Source: Bacillus luti
GTDB lineage: Bacteria; Bacillota; Bacilli; Bacillales; Bacillaceae_G
Assembly (NCBI RefSeq): GCF_001884105.1
Contig: NZ_MACI01000070.1
Span: forward strand, 1 to 42,161
Direction of reading: 5' to 3'
Length of the DNA: 42,161 nt
Position 1 is the first letter of the stretch, and every line of letters begins with the position of its first letter. Made by a program: the position numbers and the translations under genes. The notes under the pieces are model-generated. The model had not been told where the DNA came from and did not search any database. It saw only the letters and a program-made list of their open reading frames with translations. Positions 15,305 to 24,693 of this stretch are shown here, one piece after another.

Positions 15305-15934
15305 TTATAATGCTTTTTTACATTTTATGAATAAAAAATGTATTGAAGGTTTATTTTTTGCATTCTTATGTGGTTCTTCAATTCCAGACACCTGTACAAG
15401 TCCATATTTTTCAAAATCCTTTTTTATGGATTCAGAGTCATAGAAATACATTTTCACGCCTTCCATTACCTCAAAATAATCTTGATCCAACTGTTTCCCT
15501 TTTCCGTACATTGGAGCTTTTTTAGAAACCGTTGTAAAAACCATATATCCACCTGGTTTTAGCTGATTATAACAATCTTTAATAAATTTCTCTCGCTCAT
15601 GCTTATTCAACAAATGAAGAAGTGCATGACTGAATATCCCATCATACAGTTTGCTATCAAAAGGCATATTGTTTACCGAACCATGATGTATACTAATACC
15701 CTCTAGTCCGTTTTGCTTTGCTAAATCAATGGCTGTTTTTGAAATTTCAATACCCGTGACATTTATACTATTTTCGATAAAAACCTTTGCATTTCTACCA
15801 TATCCAATACCCGGAATTAAAATATCCTTAACGTTTTTTTCAAGGAAAAAATCCTTTGTCAAAATTGCAGAATCTGTAGGTTCAAACCCCCACATCGTTT
15901 GTTTTTCTATAAAACTTGATTCCCAAAATTCCAT
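15305..15934 (-). CDS. Class I SAM-dependent methyltransferase
   Basis: A 209-residue methyltransferase. Motif I is ILIPGIGYGRNAKVF (about residues 38-52), slightly unusual in having IPGIGYG where DxGxG is common. It is followed by VTGIEISKTAIDLA (motif II) and LYDGIFSHALLHLL (motif IV), then LKPGGYMVFTTV (motif VI). The pattern resembles TehB/thiopurine-type small-molecule methyltransferases. The start ATG follows AAGGAGAAAG. It is a single gene with its own terminator; the substrate is unknown. Confidence 0.87.
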   Translation of the reverse strand: MEFWESSFIEKQTMWGFEPTDSAILTKDFFLEKNVKDILIPGIGYGRNAKVFIENSINVTGIEISKTAIDLAKQNGLEGISIHHGSVNNMPFDSKLYDGIFSHALLHLLNKHEREKFIKDCYNQLKPGGYMVFTTVSKKAPMYGKGKQLDQDYFEVMEGVKMYFYDSESIKKDFEKYGLVQVSGIEEPHKNAKNKPSIHFLFIKCKKAL

Positions 15935-16144
15935 TATATTTCTTTCTCCTTATTCTTATCTCATTTTTAGTATCACATTACAAACTTATAAATTTTAACG
16001 TTGCTGCTACCTATGCCAAATTAATTTTTTTACCACATTCAATATAGGTCCATTGAATATAGCATAATTATAAGCCTATATCTATTATAATGATTGGTTT
16101 AAAATCCACCCATTTTTTATTAATCCTTACGTTTGTAAAAAAAT

Positions 16145-16179
16145 AAAAAAGCCAATACTTCTGTTAGAATATTGGCTTT
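16145..16179 (-). terminator. Terminator of the YetF-like gene
   Basis: On the minus strand AAAGCCAATA pairs with TATTGGCTTT around a 12-base loop and is followed by TTTATTTTTTT. Confidence 0.9.
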
Positions 16180-16191
16180 TCTCAAGAGAAA

Positions 16192-16689
16192 TTATCTTTT
16201 TGTATTGTACTGATCTATTACTTTTTCTAACACTTCTAAAGTTATTGGTTGAGCTTTTTCTATTAATTGATAACCAATACGCCCATTCGGTTCAGCTGTA
16301 ACTTGTTGTAAAATCTTTAAATCATGAATTCCTTTTTCTCTTAATTGCATATAAAGTTGTTGTTCCGACATTTTTGCCTTCATCAAATTCTCTATTACAA
16401 TCTCTCCGTTTTCTACTATTACAATGCTACTGCCATTTAGGAATTGTTCCACCTTCTTTAATTTCAATTCAAAGATATGAATGATAAGAAGTATGCTCGC
16501 AAATATAATAGCTGCAAATATAGATGGGACTACTTTCCTACTTAATACAGGCTCTACAATAATACGTCCAATTGATACTACTATAATTATTTCAGCTCTT
16601 GTCATTTGACTAACAGATTTACTACCTGTCATTTTTAATACAATTATTCCAGTGAGAATTAATACAATGCTTTCTAAAATAACATTCAT
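16192..16689 (-). CDS. YetF/DUF421-family membrane protein
   Basis: There are two or three N-terminal membrane helices (about residues 3-20, 33-50 and 53-72), with the family block KSVSQMTRAEIIIVVSIGRIIVEPVL. They are followed by the cytoplasmic DUF421 domain with VEQFLNGSSIVIVENGEI and MSEQQLYMQLREKGI. Length (165) is a little short of the 200-230 residues common for YetF. The start codon follows AAAGGATTGGG. Relatives occur in many sporulating Bacilli, and some (2Duf) affect spore resistance or germination, but this one has no spoVA neighbours, so its role is open. Confidence 0.85.
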   Translation of the reverse strand: MNVILESIVLILTGIIVLKMTGSKSVSQMTRAEIIIVVSIGRIIVEPVLSRKVVPSIFAAIIFASILLIIHIFELKLKKVEQFLNGSSIVIVENGEIVIENLMKAKMSEQQLYMQLREKGIHDLKILQQVTAEPNGRIGYQLIEKAQPITLEVLEKVIDQYNTKR

Positions 16690-16744
16690 AATAGCCCAAT
16701 CCTTTAATGGTGTATGTTACTATCATTCCCATTAAAGTTGTATT

Positions 16745-17602
16745 TTACATACTTACCAAGTTTTTAAACCCTTCAGACCATGATGAAAATAAAGGCTCCC
16801 ACCCATACTCTTTACGTGCTTTATTATTTGAAGCTCCTCTTTCCCAACTAATCTTCCCAGCTTGAACTATTGGAACCGGCGCCCCAATTGCAGCTGCATA
16901 TATCGGTAACCACTCTTTACTTGTTGCTGGAAAATCATCTACAATATTTACAGTTCCTGCAGGCCAATGAAGAGCTAACATAGCTGCCCTAGCAGCATCT
17001 TCGACATGTATAAACGAGCTTATCCCGTCTGATGCGATAATTTCATTATTACGAACTTGATTTGCGATTAATCCATTTTCCGCATACCATGTACCTGGAC
17101 CATATAGCGTACCGTAACGAAGTATAACCGCTTCTTGTAACTCCGAAACAGCTTGTTCTAATTTTAATATGCCATCAATAGTCAGCTGCCTAGGCATAGG
17201 GGCAGCAATGTCTAATGAATCTATTTCTGTCGCAAGTGTTTCTCCTGGTTCATACGCCCATGAAATACTTTGAGCAATCATTCTCTTTACCTCTACATTT
17301 TTAGCTGCATCAACAAGGTTACGAGTACCTTTGATTCTAATTTTGGCATTATCCTCAAAATTCCACGTAGACAATGACGTTAATTGATGAATCACTACAT
17401 CAGGAGTTGTTTCATTTAGTGCAGAAAATACAGCCTGTCGATTAAATATATCAGCTATTACTGGGATAGCACCAAATTTCTTCATTTCCTCTACTTGCGA
17501 TTCATTACGAATCATTGCAAATACCGTATGCCCCTCTTTTATTAACATAGGCAATAAAGAACGTCCGATTACACCCGTTGCACCTGCTATAAATATTTTC
17601 AT
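16745..17602 (-). CDS. NAD(P)-dependent epimerase/dehydratase-like extended SDR
   Basis: The Rossmann motif GATGVIG (about residues 8-14) is at the N-terminus, followed by MIRNESQ (cofactor ribose side), VIHQLTSLS and RGTRNLVDAA-like RIKGTRNLVDAAK. The RYGTLYGPGTWYAENGLI block is characteristic of extended SDRs, and the C-terminal ARKEYGWEPLFSSWSEGF is the common sugar-epimerase-like end. A clear YxxxK is not seen; the SWAYEPGE segment stands where Tyr is expected. The better start is the second Met (ATG 17600-17602), seven bases after GGGGG; an earlier ATG at 17608 sits against the ribosome binding site. It is a single gene, and its substrate may be a nucleotide sugar or another small molecule. 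Confidence 0.85.
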   Translation of the reverse strand: MKIFIAGATGVIGRSLLPMLIKEGHTVFAMIRNESQVEEMKKFGAIPVIADIFNRQAVFSALNETTPDVVIHQLTSLSTWNFEDNAKIRIKGTRNLVDAAKNVEVKRMIAQSISWAYEPGETLATEIDSLDIAAPMPRQLTIDGILKLEQAVSELQEAVILRYGTLYGPGTWYAENGLIANQVRNNEIIASDGISSFIHVEDAARAAMLALHWPAGTVNIVDDFPATSKEWLPIYAAAIGAPVPIVQAGKISWERGASNNKARKEYGWEPLFSSWSEGFKNLVSM

Positions 17603-17804
17603 ATACATTCCCCCTCATTTAATAATCATAAATGTAACGAAATATATGTGAGGAATGTGACAATTTTATATTGTTCCATAAATATCCTCTTTTTTTACAA
17701 ACATGTATTCACAGTACCTATTGGACTATTTATAATAATAATTAATGTGAATGTTTCATCCAAAATTTAAGCTATAACGTTGGCTAGCAACCAACAGTGA
17801 TAAC

Positions 17805-18047
17805 ATGATAATCGAATTTGATGGATATAGAATTAATGAGTCTGTTATTGGCAGTAACTGTTCTCTTAACAAGTTAAAAGCAATGTATTTAAATGTAAAA
17901 AATGAAGAGTTATCTAATGAGGATCTTCTACGTTTATTTTGTATGCACTATCATTATGAAATTATTCCAAAGTCACTACAAGAAGCCGGCATGAGCGATG
18001 TTGTCATCGATTTAGACACAGACTATATTTATATCCCAAATAGATAA
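17805..18047 (+). CDS. Small protein of unknown function
   Basis: An 80-residue acidic soluble protein with no signal peptide or membrane segment. It opens with a beta-like MIIEFDGYRINESVIG, has a helical middle (LNKLKAMYLNVKNEELSNEDLLRLF) and ends VVIDLDTDYIYIPNR. I do not recognise a family, but the orderly composition and the isolated position between two minus-strand genes support a real gene. The ribosome binding site is weak. A small hairpin (GTTGG 17779-17783 with CCAAC 17791-17795) stands just ahead of the start and could influence translation. Confidence 0.55.
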   Translation: MIIEFDGYRINESVIGSNCSLNKLKAMYLNVKNEELSNEDLLRLFCMHYHYEIIPKSLQEAGMSDVVIDLDTDYIYIPNR

Positions 18048-18074
18048 CAGTAAACTAGATTAATTGAATAGAAA

Positions 18075-18287
18075 TTACGATTCAGCTAAGTGTTTAATAA
18101 AATAAGTCATTGCCCAAATTAATGTCGCAAATTGAGTGACAAAATACATTGTCCATTCAAAACGAGTCAATTTTCTCTCTCGTTTCACTTTCTTTAAATA
18201 TCTGTAAAATATGAATGTACTTAAAAACATAAGTAACAAAGATAATTGCTGTAAATCATTGACTATACGTACCGCCATAAATTCCAT
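18075..18287 (-). CDS. Small two-helix membrane protein
   Basis: About 70 residues with two hydrophobic segments, LSLLLMFLSTFIFY and MYFVTQFATLIWAMTYF, separated by a strongly basic loop (RYLKKVKRERKLTRFEW), so the loop is probably cytoplasmic. No family is recognised. The ribosome binding site AGGAGG is close to ATG 18287 and the next ATG (18278) is nine bases further on; either could be the start. The gene is alone, bounded upstream by the terminator at 18378-18402. Confidence 0.5.
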   Translation of the reverse strand: MEFMAVRIVNDLQQLSLLLMFLSTFIFYRYLKKVKRERKLTRFEWTMYFVTQFATLIWAMTYFIKHLAES

Positions 18288-18377
18288 CACCCTCCTATTC
18301 AAAATAAAAGCTTTATTTTAAGAATATCATTTATTGGTAGTTTATTTCCAGTTACTGTACTTATGACATAAACTAAA

Positions 18378-18402
18378 AGAGCACTCAGCTATGGAGTGCT
18401 CT
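18378..18402 (-). terminator. Terminator after the MocR / Ig-like protein operon
   Basis: AGAGCACTC (minus strand, 18402-18394) pairs perfectly with GAGTGCTCT (18386-18378) and is followed by TTTAGTTT. Confidence 0.85.
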
Positions 18403-18454
18403 AAAAAGTGTTAATTCAACATATTTTCCTCGTAATGGTAACGTGTAATCCCAC

Positions 18455-18802
18455 TTACTTTTTATACTTCAGTTTTATCACTTCTGGTATATGGTTGCTA
18501 TCATATTTCTTCGTATAGGTTTTTCCATCTGGTGTAACAAATTGTAATACAATCTTACCACAAACACCATGTTGTATTTCAAATTCACCATCTGCATTTG
18601 AAATACTGCGTTCCTTGCCTTTAATAGTATCTTCATAAATTTTCACATTAAATATAGGTTCGTTATTTTGATCTATGACAATACCTTTTGAATACTTAGC
18701 AATTGCTATACACTTATCATTTTCTTTATAATATTTAGTAATAATCATCGCTCCAATTACTATAGCGATACATACAAGTAAGAGAATTATTTTGCGTCTC
18801 AC
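18455..18802 (-). CDS. Membrane-anchored carboxypeptidase-regulatory-like domain protein
   Basis: The N-terminal hydrophobic segment (residues 5-22) after MRRK forms a signal anchor or uncleaved signal; there is no lipobox. The rest is a single beta-sandwich like the CarboxypepD_reg family: GIVIDQNNEPIFNVKIYED, then SISNADGEFEIQHG, a signature common in secreted proteins of Gram-positive bacteria. It probably lies outside the membrane, but no enzyme domain is attached. The GTG start follows AAGGAGGTG. It begins 11 bases after the stop of the MocR regulator, so both are likely in one operon. Its partner is unknown. Confidence 0.7.
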   Translation of the reverse strand: MRRKIILLLVCIAIVIGAMIITKYYKENDKCIAIAKYSKGIVIDQNNEPIFNVKIYEDTIKGKERSISNADGEFEIQHGVCGKIVLQFVTPDGKTYTKKYDSNHIPEVIKLKYKK

Positions 18803-18813
18803 AATCCACCTCC

Positions 18814-20193
18814 TTATTTTTGGTTTTCTTTTTTAAATTGAAAATCTAGATGTCCTGATAATTTGATTTCTTTTATTACTTTGTAAATACCTTCTTCAAT
18901 TTTATCTTCTTTTACATTTGATACATTTAACTTTAATAGTTTTTCTTTAGGGAAATCCTTTACAAAATTTTTATCAATAGAATCAATATTTATTTGATTT
19001 CCACTTAAATTTCCAATAAGGGTTTCCGTAACTATATGTTTCTGTAATTCTAAACAAGTATGTATTCCCAATGTGCTTTGCTTTTTATATATAAATAAAT
19101 GTGGGTTTTCATTTTGCACTTTTTCTAATGCTTCTGCTAATTTTTTTGATCTATTATAGTAAGAAGCTATAATTTTATTTTTATGACGTTCAAACATGCC
19201 ACTCTTTATATAAATTTCTAAAGCTGCTTGAGATATCATTGGACTATCAATATCTAATATCTTTTTATATTTATAGAAATCATTTGCGATCACCGGTGGA
19301 ATAACTGCTACACCAACTCGTAAGCCGGGAAAAATAATCTTGGAGTAACTTTTCAAATATATTACATGGTTACAATCATCTATACTATATAACGGATCTG
19401 CTTTTAAATCTGTTTCTAAGTCTGCTAAATAATCATCTTCCACTATAAATACATTATACTTTTTAGCCAATAGTACGATTTTTTCTTTCTCATCTTTAGA
19501 ATAAGAAGTTCCAAGCGGATGATGATATCTCGGTATCGTATAAAAAAATTTTATTTTTCCAGTTTGAAATATTTGTTCCAATTCATTCAAATCAATACCT
19601 TCATTCGTACGTCTAATACCGATTACAGGAACTTTATTTATTTCTAGATAATCAATATATAGATGATATGTTGGCTGTTCAATTAATACAGTTTTATTTC
19701 CATTCGGAAATGGTATAGAAGTTAATATAGCAAGCGCTTGCTGCACACCTGACGTTATAAAAATATTTTCTTCTTTTGTGAAAACTTGATAGTTAGCCAA
19801 TTGCTTTTGAATAACTGGAATTAAAGATGGTAACCCTTTCGGCGTTCCGTATACGAACAAGTCATTTTTATAAGTATCAATCGCCTTATTAATGCAATGT
19901 TGAAAATCTAAATACGGGAAAACATCTGGATCTGGTGCTGAAGAAGCGAAATCAATTATTTCGTTATTTTCTATGGTACTCCTAGATTTCTTAACAACGT
20001 AGTATCCACTTTGAGGAACAGAATATATAATATGACGCTTTTCTAATTCATGAAGCGCACGTATAACTGTTGCCTTATTACATTCATATTGTGAAACAAG
20101 CGTCCGAATAGACGGTAGTTTCTTCCCTTCTTTTATCTCTCCATTTTGAATCATATTTTCTAGGTCATTTAAAACATGTAAATACTTATACAT
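18814..20193 (-). CDS. MocR-type regulator (GntR HTH fused to aminotransferase fold)
   Basis: Residues 1-70 are a GntR winged helix (KLPSIRTLVSQYECNKATVIRALHELE). Residues 80-440 form a class I aminotransferase fold with GTPKGLPSL, SGVQQALAIL, the acidic VEDDY and the PLP-binding Lys285 in KSYSKIIFPGLRVG. The usual NPTG substrate loop is present as PRYHHPLGTS. MocR proteins sense PLP or amino-acid-like ligands and often regulate a divergent gene; the M3 oligopeptidase begins 228 bases away in the opposite direction and is the natural candidate. The start ATG follows GAAGGTGTG. The ligand cannot be read. Confidence 0.92.
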   Translation of the reverse strand: MYKYLHVLNDLENMIQNGEIKEGKKLPSIRTLVSQYECNKATVIRALHELEKRHIIYSVPQSGYYVVKKSRSTIENNEIIDFASSAPDPDVFPYLDFQHCINKAIDTYKNDLFVYGTPKGLPSLIPVIQKQLANYQVFTKEENIFITSGVQQALAILTSIPFPNGNKTVLIEQPTYHLYIDYLEINKVPVIGIRRTNEGIDLNELEQIFQTGKIKFFYTIPRYHHPLGTSYSKDEKEKIVLLAKKYNVFIVEDDYLADLETDLKADPLYSIDDCNHVIYLKSYSKIIFPGLRVGVAVIPPVIANDFYKYKKILDIDSPMISQAALEIYIKSGMFERHKNKIIASYYNRSKKLAEALEKVQNENPHLFIYKKQSTLGIHTCLELQKHIVTETLIGNLSGNQINIDSIDKNFVKDFPKEKLLKLNVSNVKEDKIEEGIYKVIKEIKLSGHLDFQFKKENQK

Positions 20194-20420
20194 CTCACAC
20201 CTTCTTCATTAATTTTGTATCGCTACAGCTTAATTAACATACTTTTTGAGTTCTTCATTTAGATTTCTTATGCAATTACATACAACTTTGTACTATGACT
20301 TATAAACCCCTTCTAAAATTATGAATTTTAACATTATTTCACAATTCTTTGACTTCACAAAGGATTTACAATTAATAAATAGAATATCTCCATGAATAAA
20401 TAAAAAGTGAGGGATATATA

Positions 20421-22112
20421 ATGCAACGCTTAAATACGATTGATATTAGTAATGTACTTGAATTAGAAAAAGCTCTTTCGACTTTATTACATGAAGAGAT
20501 CTCTTCAAAGCAAGACCTTGAAAATTGGTTAAAAGAACAATCTAAATTAATTTGGGAAATCGAAGAACAATTAAGATCACATTATATTGCCTTTCAATGT
20601 AATACAGATAATAAAGAAATAAAAGATACCTTTGAACATGATCAACAGTTTGTAAGACCTCTTTTAAAACGTTATCAAAACTTATTTCATAATACATACT
20701 TACAGTCACCTTTTCGAATGGAATTAGATTCTAAATCATATGGTTTATTAGATGCTAAAATAAAAAATGCGCAAACGCTATTCTGTGAGGAAAACATCGA
20801 TTTAGAAATTAAAGAAGACAAATTAGTAACAAAGTACTTTGAAATTACAGGAGGATTATGTGGAATTTGGGACGGCAAAGAAAAAACAATTACAGAATTA
20901 CAATCATATTTACAAAATCCAAATCGCGATATTCGTAAACGGGCAAAAACTCTCATTTCTGAACAGTATATATCTGTTGAAAAACAGTTACAACAAATAT
21001 TAAATGATTTAATAAAAATCCGACATCAAAAGGCTTTAAATGTTCAGTTAAATAATTATCGTGATTATATGTTTAACAAATATGAACGCTTTGACTATAC
21101 AGCCGAAGATTGCTATGAACTAGCCGAATCAATACGTAAGTACGTTATACCACTTAAAGATAAAATATTACAAGAGAAAACAGAAAAACTGCAAGTGGAT
21201 ACACTTCGTCCATGGGATGTAACAGCTGTAGCCCCTGATCAAAAAGTACTTAAACCTATTGCAAATGAAAATGATTTAATTGAAAAAAGCACTCACATCT
21301 TCAATAAACTAGATGTTGAATTTTCAGCACTTTTAAACCGAATGCATGAACATGATTGCCTCGATTTAATAAGCCGCAAAGGAAAAGCATCTGGTGGATT
21401 TTGTGAGTACTTACCAGCTTCTCAATTATCCTTTATTTTTATGAACTTAAACTATACGCAAGATGATATTATCACTTTCATACATGAAATGGGTCATAGC
21501 ATTCATAATGAACTCATCAAACCATTAGATTTACGACAATATATAGAAATTCCCGCTGAAACAGCTGAACTAGCTAGTATGACAATGGAATTATTCTCAA
21601 TTGACTACTGGGAAACTTTCTATACAGACAAAAAAGATTTAAAACAAGCGAAAATTAACTTCTTTAAAGATGTTATTTCATATTTACCTGTTATTCTTAT
21701 CGTAGATCAATTTCAACACTGGATTTATGAAAATCCGAGTCATACTTCTGAAGAAAGAAATGAAAAATACTTACAACTTCAAAAATCTTATCAGTCTAAC
21801 GTCATACATATTGATGGCTACGAAAACTGGATAGCAACGAGTTGGTTACCTGTACTCCATATTTTTGAAGTGCCATTTTATTATATTGAGTATGCAATTG
21901 CTCAACTTGGTGCGTTGCAAATGTATAAACAATATAAAGACAATCCGGACCAAGCTCTAGAAAATTATAAAAAGGCACTATCGCTAGGAAGCTCAAAATC
22001 AATAAAAGAAGTATATGAGACAGCCGGCATTCGTTTTGATTTTTCAGGTGAAACCATTAAAGAACTCATGTCATTTGTAGAAAAAGAATTAGAATTATTG
22101 GAACAAATATAA
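20421..22112 (+). CDS. M3-family oligoendopeptidase
   Basis: A cytoplasmic zinc peptidase that degrades short peptides. The zinc site is HEMGH at 355-359, with the third ligand probably Glu383 in ETAELAS, as in PepF-type enzymes (AEIAS). The substrate-binding tail YYIEYAIAQLGALQMYKQYK (about 494-513) is a family hallmark. Length (563) is typical. The ribosome binding site is GTGAGGG, nine bases ahead of ATG. It is divergently oriented from the MocR regulator at 18814-20193, which may control it, and it ends in a shared terminator at 22116-22148. Confidence 0.92.
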   Translation: MQRLNTIDISNVLELEKALSTLLHEEISSKQDLENWLKEQSKLIWEIEEQLRSHYIAFQCNTDNKEIKDTFEHDQQFVRPLLKRYQNLFHNTYLQSPFRMELDSKSYGLLDAKIKNAQTLFCEENIDLEIKEDKLVTKYFEITGGLCGIWDGKEKTITELQSYLQNPNRDIRKRAKTLISEQYISVEKQLQQILNDLIKIRHQKALNVQLNNYRDYMFNKYERFDYTAEDCYELAESIRKYVIPLKDKILQEKTEKLQVDTLRPWDVTAVAPDQKVLKPIANENDLIEKSTHIFNKLDVEFSALLNRMHEHDCLDLISRKGKASGGFCEYLPASQLSFIFMNLNYTQDDIITFIHEMGHSIHNELIKPLDLRQYIEIPAETAELASMTMELFSIDYWETFYTDKKDLKQAKINFFKDVISYLPVILIVDQFQHWIYENPSHTSEERNEKYLQLQKSYQSNVIHIDGYENWIATSWLPVLHIFEVPFYYIEYAIAQLGALQMYKQYKDNPDQALENYKKALSLGSSKSIKEVYETAGIRFDFSGETIKELMSFVEKELELLEQI

Positions 22113-22115
22113 GAA

Positions 22116-22148
22116 AAAAGCTGTACCTATATTTTAGGTGCAGCTTTC
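22116..22148. terminator. Bidirectional terminator between M3 peptidase and DUF1835-like gene
   Basis: AAAGCTGTACCTA pairs with TAGGTGCAGCTTT (one mismatch or wobble) with A and T runs on both sides. It overlaps the 3' end of the minus-strand gene. Confidence 0.8.
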
Positions 22149-22855
22149 TTTTTTATTTTATTGATTAATTCTATGTACTGAAAATCTCCATATCCGATTG
22201 TTGGAAAAAGATGAAACAACTTTATTAATAATTCTTGCGTTGATAAATCTTTATTTTTGGAGATAAATTTTATTACATCATTACCATCTTTTAACATTTC
22301 TAAATATAAGTCTACAGCCTGATACATTACTGGAAGTAACTCTACAGATTGTTTCCTATGATTCACCAATACTTCTGTATATACAGAGTGATAGTTTTCT
22401 AACTTTATTTCAATTTGATTGAATTTGAATTCATCCTCTTTAAAGCTATTTAAAACCACTCTCCCCTCATAACCTGACTGTTCAAGGTATGCAAGTATTG
22501 TAAGTAGATTCATTTGGCAAAACATATCCTCACCAAACCATAAAACAATACATTCATATTTATTCTTAAAAAGATTATTTAATGGAGCTATAACCTTTTG
22601 TATATAATCCTCAACTGCACTATTATGCCCCGTTGCTCTTGTTTTAATAAACTCTTCATCAAAAGCTTGTGTAGTAACGCGATTTACACACATTGCTTCG
22701 TTAAATGGTGCATAATCAGATTCACCCATTAGCTTTTCATTTTTAAACTCTTCATACATCATTTGACCGTTTAATATGTGAAGTACATCTTTATCAAACA
22801 GCTCACTCTTCGCATTTCGTAACTGCTCAACCTCTACTTTTCTAGAAATATTCAT
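22127..22855 (-). CDS. DUF1835-like protein
   Basis: A 242-residue soluble protein. The opening LHILNGQMMYEEF resembles the HIvnGds start of DUF1835 proteins, and YECIVLWFGEDMFCQMNLLTILAYLEQ (about residues 100-126) is the second hallmark of that family. The C-terminal third is helical (LLPVMYQAVDLYLEMLKDGNDVIKF). No function is established for DUF1835. The start follows AGGGGAGTTTAAA. The gene lies upstream of the shared terminator and downstream of the APH-like kinase on the same strand (62 bases apart), so the two may be read together. Confidence 0.7.
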   Translation of the reverse strand: MNISRKVEVEQLRNAKSELFDKDVLHILNGQMMYEEFKNEKLMGESDYAPFNEAMCVNRVTTQAFDEEFIKTRATGHNSAVEDYIQKVIAPLNNLFKNKYECIVLWFGEDMFCQMNLLTILAYLEQSGYEGRVVLNSFKEDEFKFNQIEIKLENYHSVYTEVLVNHRKQSVELLPVMYQAVDLYLEMLKDGNDVIKFISKNKDLSTQELLIKLFHLFPTIGYGDFQYIELINKIKKKAAPKI

Positions 22856-22917
22856 TTTAAACTCCCCTGTTATTATAAGGATACTTACTTGTTCACTAGA
22901 TTATATTTATGTTCTAA

Positions 22918-23667
22918 TTATACATACTGATCTAATAATCCATTTAAATATACTGCGTTTTGCGTAGATACTTTCTCAGAAAATCTAGCTGCAATAATAA
23001 TAGAAGCCCATTGGAAAATTTCATCTCTTGATAAGCCAGTATGACTGCAATAAATATGTAAATACATTTCAGCTAATTCTATTGATGCCTGAGCGTACAA
23101 TAAGTATGTACGAAATACATCTGCACGAACATCACCTGAACTTGCATCAACCCAATCTATAATTTTCACGTTACCGTTACTCAAAATCAGATTGAATGGA
23201 TGAAAATCTCCATGACATAGCCTAGAATCAAATACAATTGAATCTAATTTTTGTAATATATTTTTCTTTTTATTTTCATCCAATCTATGTACAGATTTAA
23301 TTTGAAGCTCTAACCTTTCTCTCATTGGCTCCGTTTCATCTGGATTCACACATATAGCATGAATCTTTTTTTGTTCATTAACACATAGGCCAATGTAATG
23401 CTCTGCTTCATTTAGGTTATTAAGTAGGAGATCACCAATACTGTCCCCTTTTACATATTCCATAATAATTGCCTGTCTATCTTGTATTTTTGTCACTTCA
23501 AATACGTTCGGAACTGGTAGCCCACATGAATAAGCATATTTTTGTTTTTTTGCTTCGTTTATAGCCTCTGTATTTGGGAGATAGTCTTTAAATAATTTCA
23601 CAATCTTATTATCATATAGATAAATTTCCGCTGTATTCCCTTTTGCAATCGGATTACCTAGATTCAC
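22918..23667 (-). CDS. APH-like phosphotransferase
   Basis: A kinase-fold protein of the aminoglycoside phosphotransferase/choline kinase group. It has KGNTAEIYLYDNKIVKLFK with the ATP-binding Lys, IIMEYVKGDSIGDLL as hinge, LCHGDFHPFNLIL with the catalytic Asp and Asn (about residues 152-164), and the metal-binding Asp in VKIIDWVDA. Length (249) is slightly short for APH enzymes. The start is GTG after AAAGGAGGG. Proteins of this kind phosphorylate antibiotics or small metabolites; the substrate cannot be inferred. It precedes the DUF1835-like gene on the same strand. Confidence 0.85.
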   Translation of the reverse strand: MNLGNPIAKGNTAEIYLYDNKIVKLFKDYLPNTEAINEAKKQKYAYSCGLPVPNVFEVTKIQDRQAIIMEYVKGDSIGDLLLNNLNEAEHYIGLCVNEQKKIHAICVNPDETEPMRERLELQIKSVHRLDENKKKNILQKLDSIVFDSRLCHGDFHPFNLILSNGNVKIIDWVDASSGDVRADVFRTYLLYAQASIELAEMYLHIYCSHTGLSRDEIFQWASIIIAARFSEKVSTQNAVYLNGLLDQYV

Positions 23668-23764
23668 TTCGCTTCCCTCCTTTAAATAAATTCAAATAAC
23701 ACTTTATCCTTTACTTTACATTCACTGTAATCATAACGAAAACCTACTTAACGAATCTACAAAA

Positions 23765-23804
23765 AACTTACCACTTTCTACCCTTAAATAAAAAGTGGTA
23801 AGTT
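23765..23804 (-). terminator. Terminator of the VOC protein gene
   Basis: AACTTACCACTTT and AAAGTGGTAAGTT form a 13-base stem on the minus strand, followed by TTTTGTAG. It overlaps the last codons of the gene at 23784. Confidence 0.85.
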
Positions 23805-24578
23805 TAACTGTTTAGGAACATTAGAATGAAACTCCGGTGTATGCAAGATAGTAAATGAATATCCTTGTTGAATAAACGATACTTCATTACGCTTACATTC
23901 AAACGGAATACTATTTTTCTTGAAATTATTTTGGATTTGCTGTAAAAATACGGGGTCCGGTGTTCCGAAAGAAACGTGTACTTTCGGTGGTAATGCTTTC
24001 ATTCCAATTGGAATCCAAGGTCGCTGCCACCAAGTTGCAACAATGTATGCAGTGCCACCTATAACAAAATTAAAAACATCCCCATCTTCCATCGTTTTCA
24101 TATGAAGATTTGATTTTAACCATTCTGTAAATACAGGTACACTTTTAACGGGAAGGCCGATTTCCCTAACATATAAAATGTTTAAAGGTGACTGCGAAAC
24201 TAATACATCTTCTTTAACATAGCTATGTGCGATAATTTCAAGAAGATTTCCATCACCGTCTTTAAAGTATAAATTGAATAGACCGTTCTCCTCACCGATT
24301 GTATTTCCATCTTTCCATTTCATAATGAGTAATCCAGATTTTTTAAGCCACTTTGCTGTTTCATGAAATTTTGAATATGGGATTTCAAAAGCGAAATGTG
24401 CAGGTGCAATCGGTTCATACACTTCTTGAAAACTAATTGTTGTATAAGGTGTTACTTCAAATTGAATGAAGGATGCGGTTTCTTTTTTTATTGGAAAAGA
24501 TAATATATCCTTATAAACTTGTTTTACTCCTTCTATTGAAACCGTTTGTAGTTTTATATCTGAAATATGTGTAATCAT
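23784..24578 (-). CDS. VOC (glyoxalase-like) protein, two modules
   Basis: A 264-residue protein with two beta-alpha-beta-beta-beta modules of the vicinal oxygen chelate fold. The first ends in NLYFKDGDGNLLEIIAH (about residues 102-118), the common metal-binding Glu strand. The second starts at LNILYVREIGLPVKSVPVFTEWLKSNLHM and ends near VSFIQQGYSFTILHTPEF. The His and Glu metal ligands are only partly conserved in the second module. Such proteins act as dioxygenases, isomerases or drug-binding proteins. The start follows AGGGGGATG. Alone in its unit; the specific substrate is unknown. Confidence 0.82.
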   Translation of the reverse strand: MITHISDIKLQTVSIEGVKQVYKDILSFPIKKETASFIQFEVTPYTTISFQEVYEPIAPAHFAFEIPYSKFHETAKWLKKSGLLIMKWKDGNTIGEENGLFNLYFKDGDGNLLEIIAHSYVKEDVLVSQSPLNILYVREIGLPVKSVPVFTEWLKSNLHMKTMEDGDVFNFVIGGTAYIVATWWQRPWIPIGMKALPPKVHVSFGTPDPVFLQQIQNNFKKNSIPFECKRNEVSFIQQGYSFTILHTPEFHSNVPKQLNLPLFI

Positions 24579-24693
24579 TTTACATCCCCCTATTTCATAC
24601 TATTTACTCTTATTGTATTACAATTAGAAATAGATAAAATCAAACAGAAGGATTGATTTTTCATGTAGAAACTACAACTTTAGTATGAATACG

